Shown piece by piece: positions 1-5,931 of a DNA stretch of 6,493 nt (the stretch's first letter is position 1; every line of letters starts with the position of its first letter). Origin of the DNA: Verrucomicrobiota bacterium (GTDB taxonomy: Bacteria; Verrucomicrobiota; Verrucomicrobiia; Opitutales; Opitutaceae); the NCBI GenBank assembly GCA_030916665.1, contig JAUPWC010000395.1, positions 1 to 6,493 on the forward strand, in the 5' to 3' direction. A program made the position numbers and the translations under genes. Below the pieces are notes generated by a model. The model was given only the letters and a program-made list of their open reading frames with translations, searched no databases and was not told where the DNA came from.

Positions 1-1763
1 CGGTGGTTGGTGGCGCGACCGGTCGCGACGACCTCGTCGAGGCTCAGTCCGAGGCGTTCGAGCGCGACGGCAGCGAGCGGGTCGATGGCGAGCGACGGGT
101 CGAGGCGGCGCCAGCCGTGCTTGGGAAGACTGACCCATTTGCCGCGGGCCTTCACCAGCAGGGCGATCTCCTCGGGCGTGAGTGTGGTGTCCTCGATCTT
201 CACGCCCACGGAGAGGTCGAACCAGTCCTCCTTGTTGCCGCCGGCGGGGGCGACGCCGAGTTTCAAATGAGCGCGCAACGGAGCGCCGAGCAGCGCGGCG
301 AGTTCCGGCGATACATCCAGCTCGATGTCCTCGGGCAGCGACTCGTGCCAGTCGATGAACTCGTCGGGAAAACTGTCGGACACAGGCCTTGTCCACGCCT
401 CGGCCCAGCCGTCCCACACGAGGCGGAACGACGCGAAGCTCCCGCTCACGGCCTGCGCGGCGGACAGGTCGAATTCGAGCAGCGGTTCACCCGAGGCGCG
501 CGGCGGGGGCAGGCCCTGCGGGCTCCACTGCCAGCCGGCGTTCTCGGTCCAGCGTTGCTCGCAGGGCGGGTTTTCGGCGCGGGCGACGAGCTGCGCGTGG
601 AAGTCGCGCTCGTCCTCCTCGTAGGCTGGCGTCAGCCAGCAGCGCAGGCGCGGACGCAGCACGACCGAGCGGATCTCGGCCGACAGGCCTGCCGGGAGGC
701 GGATGCCGGCCGCGCGCAGGCGGGGCAGAATGCGGGCGTCGTTGAGCGCCGCTGTCGGCAACTGGGCGGAGGGCGCCGGCGGCGGGCCGCGCCAAACGAA
801 ACCGTCGAACAGGTAGAGCGGCTCCGGTCGCGGCGCGATGAGCCGCGCACCCGTCGCGACCCGGCCGTCGGGCGTGATGAGATGCAGGTCGAGCCGGTCG
901 GCTTTGCCGGGCGAGGCACTGGCCTGGAAGGCGAGCGGTTCCGGTTGCACGACGAACGGGCTGCCGTCGGGCAGCACGATCGCGCTGCGGGCGGCGGTCG
1001 TGCGCAGGAGGCCGATGACGGTTTCCTCGGAAAGCGACAACCGGGGCGTGAGCGTGCGGGCATCGAGGCGGCATTCGGCGGCGAAGGCGGCGCCGAGCGC
1101 GGCCTCGGCCGCCGGCAGGTGCTCGAAATCCGCGGGCCGCGACGCGGCGAGATCGGCGAGCAGGCGCTTGGCCGGCGGTTTCCAGCGCGGCTCGTCGGCC
1201 ACGCGCACCTCGAGCTGCCACTTGCCGGTGGGTTCGAGCCGCACGCGCAGGCCGGCGACCTGCTGCAACGGACCGACCGCGGGCTTTTCGCCCGGCGCGG
1301 GAAGTGCGCGCAACCAGGCCGCGAGGCTCGCCGGCAGGACCGGTTCGCTGCTCGGAGTGGCGGGTACGGAAGGTTTAGTCGTCTGGGCGGTGCGATCCGC
1401 CGGCAGCAGGGGAATGGTGGGCCGGCGGCCGTCGAGCTGGCCGGCTTCGACCGCGGCCAGCCACGCGAGACCGGCGGCATAGACGTGCTCGCAGCGGTCG
1501 AGCACCGGACACGAGCAACGCGAAGTCCACGCCCCGCGCGTGAGAAAAAGCGTGATCCCGAGCACCTCGCTGCCGATATCCACCTCGGCTTTCACGAGGT
1601 GGTCGGCTTCGGACCAGACCTCCTTCACGGCCTTGCGGCGGTAAAGGTCGCCGCCTTCGTCGCGTTTCTCCGCGGGAAACGTGCCCAGCCAGCCGCGCAG
1701 CGCGGTGAGCGCCTGCGGCGTGCGGACACTGCGCACGGCGGGTTGACGGGGATTGGGCGGCAT
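1..1763 (-). CDS. Second SWIM zinc-finger SNF2-type protein, N-terminal 587 residues (3' end beyond the window)
   Basis: Translating the minus strand from ATG at 1763-1761 gives an uninterrupted frame of 587 codons running off the left edge. It starts MPPNPRQPAVRSVRTP and carries a SWIM finger CSCPVLDRCEH at residues 83-93 (C83, C85, C91, H93) followed by VYAAGLAW, matching HAVGLAW in the upstream gene. Downstream it keeps paralogous blocks in order: IVLPDGSPFVVQPEPLA, RPEPLYLFDG, LRPRLRCWL, ENAGWQW, LLEFDLSAAQAV, DWFDLSVGVKIEDTTL and ALLVKARGKWVSLPKHGWRR (from about residue 532). It is about 130 residues shorter than the upstream paralogue between the SWIM finger and this last block, mostly by lacking the segment before the shared AAECR. 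The SNF2 ATPase domain is expected past the left edge but is not seen, so motor activity is inferred from the paralogue. Neither the SWIM residues nor the frame shows damage. No Shine-Dalgarno-like motif precedes the ATG; the upstream sequence is pyrimidine-rich (ACCTCTCTCC). Confidence 0.92.
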   Translation of the reverse strand, partial: MPPNPRQPAVRSVRTPQALTALRGWLGTFPAEKRDEGGDLYRRKAVKEVWSEADHLVKAEVDIGSEVLGITLFLTRGAWTSRCSCPVLDRCEHVYAAGLAWLAAVEAGQLDGRRPTIPLLPADRTAQTTKPSVPATPSSEPVLPASLAAWLRALPAPGEKPAVGPLQQVAGLRVRLEPTGKWQLEVRVADEPRWKPPAKRLLADLAASRPADFEHLPAAEAALGAAFAAECRLDARTLTPRLSLSEETVIGLLRTTAARSAIVLPDGSPFVVQPEPLAFQASASPGKADRLDLHLITPDGRVATGARLIAPRPEPLYLFDGFVWRGPPPAPSAQLPTAALNDARILPRLRAAGIRLPAGLSAEIRSVVLRPRLRCWLTPAYEEDERDFHAQLVARAENPPCEQRWTENAGWQWSPQGLPPPRASGEPLLEFDLSAAQAVSGSFASFRLVWDGWAEAWTRPVSDSFPDEFIDWHESLPEDIELDVSPELAALLGAPLRAHLKLGVAPAGGNKEDWFDLSVGVKIEDTTLTPEEIALLVKARGKWVSLPKHGWRRLDPSLAIDPLAAVALERLGLSLDEVVATGRATNH

Positions 1764-1875
1764 GGAGAGAGGTAAAATGGTTGGCGAACAAGGAGGGACT
1801 GAACTCCGACCGGTGATTGCCGGCTGTTGATGAAATGCGAGGAACCGAGCATTGCACGCGACGGAGCTGGCCGCA

Positions 1876-1894
1876 GCAACATACAATATGTTGC
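1876..1894. promoter_or_regulatory. AT-rich perfect dyad upstream of the second SNF2-type gene, operator-like
   Basis: GCAACATA (1876-1883) and TATGTTGC (1887-1894) are exact reverse complements around CAA. Three more base pairs (CCG 1871-1873 with CGG 1897-1899) form after two mismatches on each side. It lies about 113 nt before the ATG of the second SNF2 gene and stands out as AT-rich in a GC-rich spacer. The size and symmetry suit a dimeric regulator site, and it overlaps the weak -35-like TTGCTG; a small RNA hairpin is an equal alternative. No specific regulator can be named. Confidence 0.35.
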
Positions 1895-1998
1895 CTCGGA
1901 GTGGGCAAAAGTAAGGCCGTGGCAGAGAAAACCAAACATCTTGTCACGTGGGCTGATCTTAGCCGGAACGATCCAATCGGGCTGGGGGTGAAACCTGC

Positions 1999-2039
1999 GC
2001 TCCGCGCGGGTTTTCCGAGTCGATCAGGTCGCGCGGAGC
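1999..2039 (-). terminator. Perfect 10-bp inverted repeat downstream of the complete SNF2 gene, candidate transcript-end hairpin
   Basis: Arms GCTCCGCGCG (1999-2008) and CGCGCGGAGC (2030-2039) are exact complements separated by 21 nt. The stem lies 40 nt beyond the SNF2 stop codon on the minus strand. It is very GC-rich and should be stable in RNA, but what follows on the minus strand is GCAGGTTTCACC, with no real U-tract, so intrinsic termination is doubtful. It could also protect a 3' end or be part of a leader for the next gene. Its outer right arm (2035-2039) is shared with a shorter competing hairpin at 2035-2048. Confidence 0.4.
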
Positions 2040-2050
2040 ACGGGCTCCAC
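2033..2050 (-). other. Short hairpin overlapping and competing with the 1999-2039 stem
   Basis: GGAGC (2035-2039) and GCTCC (2044-2048) pair around the 4-nt loop ACGG. On the minus-strand RNA the stem extends by one G-U wobble and one G-C pair to 2033-2050. Because 2033-2039 also forms part of the long stem, only one structure can form at a time. Whether this has any regulatory role is unknown. Confidence 0.3.
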
Positions 2051-2078
2051 CTTCACTGGCATCGTTCCATCGCGTCTT

Positions 2079-5000
2079 TCAGCCCAAAATCTGCTTCAGG
2101 CTTTCGAGGTCGAGGACGCTGGTCAGGCTCTCTTCCTGCACGATGGAGCCGGCGAGGGCGGCCTTCTCCTTTTGCAGGACGCGGATCTTCTGCTCAATGG
2201 TGTCGTCGGCGAGCAGGCGGTAGGCCGTTACCGGCCGCGTCTGGCCGATGCGGTGGGTGCGGTCGATGGCTTGCGCTTCCACGGCGGGATTCCACCAAGG
2301 ATCATAGAGGATTGCGTAGCTGGCGGTGGTGAGGTTGAGACCGAAGCCAGCCGCTTTGAGTGAGAGGAGGAAAACGGTCTGTGTGCGGTCCGTTTGGAAT
2401 TTCTCCACGAGGGCTGCGCGATTTTCGGTCGCGCCGGTGAGGATCAGGTGGCCGATGTTGGCCGCCACCAGGCGCGAGCGGATGAGGTCCAGCATCCCGG
2501 TGAACTGGCTGAACACGAGGACTTGGTGTCCCTCCTCGGCGAGTTCCTCGATGCGCTCGAGCAGGGCGTCGAGCTTGGCGCTGGGCAGCCCGGCGTGGGC
2601 GGGATCAACGAGCGCCGGATGGCAGCAGATCTGGCGCAGGCGCAGCAGGCTGGAGAGGATGTTGAAGCGCACGGCGTCGAGTGCGCGATCGGTCTCCAGG
2701 CCGAGGAGCTGGGCGCGGGCGCGCTTGAGCTCGGCATCGTAAAGCTTGCGTTGCGCGGGCTCGAGTTCGACGACGATCTCGTCTTCGGTGCGCGGGGGCA
2801 GATCGGTGGCGACCTGCGCCTTGGTGCGGCGGAGGAGGAAATGGCGGGCGCGGCGCTGGAGCCGCGCGGGGGCGGCGGGATCGTCGTCGGGATGCTGGCG
2901 CTTGAACGCCGCCTGGGTGCCGAGCAGGCCGGGTTGCGCGAAGGCGAGCAGGCTCCACAGGTCAAGCAGGCGGTTCTCGACCGGTGTGCCGGTGAGCGCG
3001 AGCCGGTGCCGGGTGGCGAGGGCGCGGGCCACGGCGGCGGTCAGGCTCGTGGGGTTTTTGATGAACTGCGCCTCGTCGAGGATGACAGCGTCCCACACAT
3101 GCTGCTGGAACCACGCGGCGTTGATCCGGAGCTGCGCGTAGTTGGTGACGAGTAGCGCGGGGCCGGCGGCCGGGCCGGGCGGTTGCGGTTCCTTGGCGAC
3201 CGCGGGCGTGAAAGCCTGCACGGTGAGCGCGGGAGCAAAGCGCTCCGTCTCGGACAGCCAGCCGTGGACGACGCTCTTCGGGCAGACGACCAGCGCGCGA
3301 AATGGCCGCCCCCCCGCCCCGGGCGTTTCGCCGCCAATGTTCGTAATACGAACATTGGATTGGGAGGCGTTCTTGGGCTTGGCGCGCTTTTTTGGGGGAG
3401 AAACAGTGGCATCGGTTGCGGAAGAGCCGGGGGCAATGTTCGTATTTCGAACATTGGCTTGGGGGGCGCGGGATTTTTCGTCGGCGAGCCAGAGCAGCCA
3501 CGCGAGGGTCTGGACGGTCTTGCCGAGGCCCATGTCGTCGGCGAGGACGCCGCCGAGGCCGTTGGCGGCGAGATGGGCGAGGAAATGAAACCCCTCGCGC
3601 TGATAGGGGCGCAGTTCGGCCTGCAGGCCGGCGGGGAGCCCCGGTGGCGCGACGGTGGCGAGCTGGCTGGCGCGCTCGCGCAGGGCGGCGGCGAGCCGGG
3701 CGTCGTGGGATTCGAACGCGGTGGCTTCGCCGGCGAGTTGGAGCGCGTGGAGACGGTGGGCGATGGGTTTGCCAGTGGCCGCGATCTCATTGGCGTCGAG
3801 ACCGAGACGGTCGAGGGTCGCGCGGGTCTCCGCCGACTCGGCGAGTTCGAGGCGACGCCAGCCGTGACGGGGAAGCTGCACCCACTTGCCCCGGGCCTTG
3901 AGCAGCAGGGCAACCTCCTCGGGGTCGAGCGTCGTGTCCTCGACGCGGAGGGCGACGGTGAGGTCGAACCAGTCGCGGCCGGACTCGCCGGCGGCCGGCA
4001 GGGCGGAGAAATCCAGGTGCGCGCGCACGGGCGGGCCGGCCAGTCCGGCGAGTTCGCCCTGGGCCTCGATGGTCAGGTCAGGCGGGAGCGTGGCGCGCCA
4101 GTCGAGAAACTGGTCGGGGAAATCGCGTGTGACGGTGCGCGCCCAGGCTTCGCTCCAGCCGCTCCACTGGAGCTTGAAATCGGCGAAGCGCGCGCCGACG
4201 GCGTTGGCGGCGGTGAGATCGAACTCGAGGATGGGATCGTCCGGGCCGAGCCGGGGCGGAGCGCCGTCGTCGGTCCACTGCCAGCCGCCCTGACCGCTCC
4301 AGTGCTGGAGGCTGGGCGGGTCGTCGGAGCGGGCGAAAAGCTGGGCGTTAAAAATCGAGCTGCCGCTGGAGACGCTGGCCTCGATCCAGCAGCGGAGCAG
4401 GGGGCGGGGACGGACCCGGCGCAGACGCGCCTCGAGCGAGGTGGGCAGGCGGACGCCGATTTCGCGGAGCCGGTGGGCGAGGGCGGGGCTGCCCAGGGCG
4501 GCGACGGGGAGCTGGCGCTGCGGGACGCGCGGCGGTCCGCGATAGACGCGGCCGTCGTGGAGATAGTGCGGCTCGGGTCGGGCGAACAGGAGACCGGCGT
4601 TCTCGGCGGAACGGCCGTCGGGCGCGACGAGCAGGAGATCGAGGCGCTGCGGGTTGGTGGCATTGACCGTGGCTTGGATTGCGAGCGGCTCCGGTTCGAC
4701 GCGCCAGGGCGAGCCATCGGGCAGGAACACGGCAGCGCGGGCGGAATCGTAGGCGAGGATGCGGTTGACGAATTGTTCGGGCAGGGCGCCGCGGACGCTG
4801 GGCGTGTAACCCAAGTCGCGGCACTCGGCGGCGTAAGTGGCGGCGAGAGCCGCGGCGGGGGCGGGCAGTGGCGCGAGTTCCGCCGGACCGGCACGGCGGA
4901 GCGACTCAAGCCATTTGGCCGTCGGGAATTTCCACGGTTTGTCGGCGGCGGACCGGACTTCGAGCAGGAAGCCTTCGGAGCTATCGAGCCGAAGGCGGAT

Positions 5001-5882
5001 GTCGGCCGGTGGCTCGAAAGGCGCCCGGACCTGGTAGCCATAGACGGGGTCGGCGCCCGGCCGGAGCGCGAGGGCGCGGTTCCAGTCCTCCAATTCGCGG
5101 GCCAGCAACTGGCGTTCGAGCCTGGCCGCGAGCGGGGCGGTGTCAGTCTGCGGGCGAAAGATCTCGGGGATGGGGCGGCCGCTCCGCTCCCAATCGAAGG
5201 CGATGTATTGCCAGAGCGCCCACGGATCGGCTGGGGGATGAGCGGGATCGAGCCATCCGCTGAAAGCCGCGCTGCCGCCACCCAAAGCCTCGGCGGACAC
5301 GGGGAACCCGTGTTTGGTCAGGCTATGTGCACTCAGCCAGCCGGGATGGGATTTGAAATCGTGAAACAAGGCGGAGAGCTGACCGAGCAGGTGCGCTTCA
5401 TCGAGCGTGATGGCACGGCCGAGTTTTTCGGCGAGTTTGTGCCCCCATTCCTCGCGGAAGGAGCTCTTCTTTTTCTTGTCGCCAGGCGCGACCGGGTCCG
5501 CCTGCTGTGCGAGCAGGGCGGCGCCAGTGGTCACCCCGGGGATGGCGGGCGGAGGCGAGCCGCGCGGTGGCAGCGAGGCGGAGTTGCGGTCGTGTTGTCT
5601 GACCCACGCGAGGCCGACCGCGTGGGCGTGTATGCAATCGACCTCGACCGGACAGGAACAGACGGAATCCCATCCATCTCCATCCCAGAACAGACGTGTC
5701 TCATAGGGCCGTGAACCATGGACGTCGGCGATGATCTCGATTCCGTCGAGCCGGAGGTTGCGCACGTGGCCTTGCTTGAAACACTCACGACCACGGTAGG
5801 CGGTTTCCGAGTCGCAATCGTCCAACCACTCGGAGAGGTCGGCGAGCGCGATGGATGAAGCCGGACCGGTGGCGTAGGGCAT
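2079..5882 (-). CDS. SWIM zinc-finger SNF2-family DNA translocase/helicase-like ATPase (1267 aa)
   Basis: Predicted SNF2-type (superfamily 2) ATPase; relatives move along double-stranded DNA and remodel or strip bound proteins. Seen: a SWIM finger CSCPVEVDCIH at residues 75-85 (C75, C77, C83, H85); an SNF2-associated middle region ending near TTLDPEEVALLLKARGKWV (about 650-667); then the motor. LRPYQREGFHFL (757-768) precedes motif I DDMGLGKT (782-789). Motif Ia is LVVCPKSVVHGW (864-875), motif II is DEAQ (936-939) and motif III is LTGTPVEN (963-970). Lobe 2 has VLVFSQFTG (1121-1129), motif V LKAAGFGLNLT (1175-1185), DPWWNPAVEAQA and motif VI RTHRIGQTR (1208-1216). All catalytic motifs look intact. 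The segment between motifs I and Ia is about 50 residues longer than usual and holds two palindromic repeats. ATG at 5882 was chosen because it leaves a normal lead-in to the SWIM finger that aligns with the paralogue downstream; no Shine-Dalgarno-like sequence precedes it. Stop is TGA (2081-2079). The cellular target is unknown. Confidence 0.95.
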   Translation of the reverse strand: MPYATGPASSIALADLSEWLDDCDSETAYRGRECFKQGHVRNLRLDGIEIIADVHGSRPYETRLFWDGDGWDSVCSCPVEVDCIHAHAVGLAWVRQHDRNSASLPPRGSPPPAIPGVTTGAALLAQQADPVAPGDKKKKSSFREEWGHKLAEKLGRAITLDEAHLLGQLSALFHDFKSHPGWLSAHSLTKHGFPVSAEALGGGSAAFSGWLDPAHPPADPWALWQYIAFDWERSGRPIPEIFRPQTDTAPLAARLERQLLARELEDWNRALALRPGADPVYGYQVRAPFEPPADIRLRLDSSEGFLLEVRSAADKPWKFPTAKWLESLRRAGPAELAPLPAPAAALAATYAAECRDLGYTPSVRGALPEQFVNRILAYDSARAAVFLPDGSPWRVEPEPLAIQATVNATNPQRLDLLLVAPDGRSAENAGLLFARPEPHYLHDGRVYRGPPRVPQRQLPVAALGSPALAHRLREIGVRLPTSLEARLRRVRPRPLLRCWIEASVSSGSSIFNAQLFARSDDPPSLQHWSGQGGWQWTDDGAPPRLGPDDPILEFDLTAANAVGARFADFKLQWSGWSEAWARTVTRDFPDQFLDWRATLPPDLTIEAQGELAGLAGPPVRAHLDFSALPAAGESGRDWFDLTVALRVEDTTLDPEEVALLLKARGKWVQLPRHGWRRLELAESAETRATLDRLGLDANEIAATGKPIAHRLHALQLAGEATAFESHDARLAAALRERASQLATVAPPGLPAGLQAELRPYQREGFHFLAHLAANGLGGVLADDMGLGKTVQTLAWLLWLADEKSRAPQANVRNTNIAPGSSATDATVSPPKKRAKPKNASQSNVRITNIGGETPGAGGRPFRALVVCPKSVVHGWLSETERFAPALTVQAFTPAVAKEPQPPGPAAGPALLVTNYAQLRINAAWFQQHVWDAVILDEAQFIKNPTSLTAAVARALATRHRLALTGTPVENRLLDLWSLLAFAQPGLLGTQAAFKRQHPDDDPAAPARLQRRARHFLLRRTKAQVATDLPPRTEDEIVVELEPAQRKLYDAELKRARAQLLGLETDRALDAVRFNILSSLLRLRQICCHPALVDPAHAGLPSAKLDALLERIEELAEEGHQVLVFSQFTGMLDLIRSRLVAANIGHLILTGATENRAALVEKFQTDRTQTVFLLSLKAAGFGLNLTTASYAILYDPWWNPAVEAQAIDRTHRIGQTRPVTAYRLLADDTIEQKIRVLQKEKAALAGSIVQEESLTSVLDLESLKQILG
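3334..3358. repeat. Palindromic repeat, copy A (perfect 12-bp arms), inside the SNF2 coding sequence
   Basis: Arms CCAATGTTCGTA (3334-3345) and TACGAACATTGG (3347-3358) are exact reverse complements around the single central A3346. Ten of its 25 bases are G or C, well below the local level. On the coding strand it encodes NVRITNI (residues 843-849). It starts exactly 99 nt (33 codons) from copy B, so both are read in the same phase. The minus-strand reading is open in all three frames; on the plus strand one frame meets a TAA. Confidence 0.93.
3433..3457. repeat. Palindromic repeat, copy B (25 nt, imperfect centre), inside the SNF2 coding sequence
   Basis: Arms CAATGTTCG (3434-3442) and CGAACATTG (3448-3456) are perfect reverse complements around the 5-nt centre TATTT. 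Over 25 aligned positions it matches copy A at 22. On the coding strand it is read as NVRNTNI (residues 810-816 of the SNF2 protein). It is AT-rich compared with its GC-rich surroundings. The minus-strand sequence is open in all three frames. Confidence 0.9.
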
Positions 5883-5931
5883 GGCGTGGTGCGGTGACGA
5901 CGTGCGGTTGGATGCGCCGCGCTGCGGTTGC

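Larger units (their letters stand above)
1764..2078. other. Intergenic region between the two SNF2-type genes (315 nt), no gene seen
   Basis: This separates the stop of the complete SNF2 gene from the ATG of the second. It contains an inverted repeat near its right end and an AT-rich dyad near its middle (both listed separately). Open frames crossing it are short or extend as antisense or out-of-frame reading into the neighbours; none has a recognisable product. I see no tRNA-like or rRNA sequence. The best promoter-like match for the second SNF2 gene is weak: minus-strand TTGCTG (1879-1874), 17 nt, then TGCAAT (1856-1851), about 90 nt before the ATG. I would not rely on it. Confidence 0.7.
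3309..3476 (-). other. Extra linker between motif I and motif Ia of the SNF2 ATPase
   Basis: Residues about 803-858 of the complete SNF2 protein. They lie between the helix after motif I (VQTLAWLLWLADE) and motif Ia (LVVCPKSVV). SNF2 proteins usually need roughly 25-30 residues from GKT to the VCP of motif Ia; here there are 77. The insert is Pro/Ala/Ser/Gly-rich, with a basic patch PPKKRAKPK between the two palindrome-derived NVRxTNI peptides. It is probably a flexible surface loop on ATPase lobe 1. The frame is intact through it. The limits are estimated from motif spacing and not from an alignment. Confidence 0.7.

Noticed and set aside
3..1775. 590-codon open frame on the plus strand
   Set aside because: It is antisense to the minus-strand SWIM/SNF2 reading, which has clear motifs and homology to its neighbour. 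Long antisense frames are common in very GC-rich genes. Its product shows no recognisable domain.
1934..1939. CACGTG palindrome in the spacer
   Set aside because: A 6-bp palindrome is expected by chance and has no supporting context.
1375..1947. Minus-strand frames of 190 and 104 codons crossing the intergenic region into the second SNF2 gene
   Set aside because: They overlap the SWIM-encoding frame in other phases, have no recognisable content, and end within the real gene.
3334..3457. CRISPR array
   Set aside because: There are only two repeat units, they are translated in-frame within an intact ATPase domain, and no cas genes are visible.
4073..5281. 402-codon minus-strand frame within the SNF2 gene
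   Set aside because: It is an out-of-frame shadow, very rich in Ser/Pro/Arg, while the overlapping frame carries the conserved SNF2-associated sequence.
3183..5714. 843-codon open frame on the plus strand, with apparent similarity to the 3-1775 plus-strand frame
   Set aside because: It is antisense to the complete SNF2 gene. The similarity of the two antisense products (for example GDGEVEPV against HGEVEPV) simply mirrors the paralogy of the two genes on the other strand.
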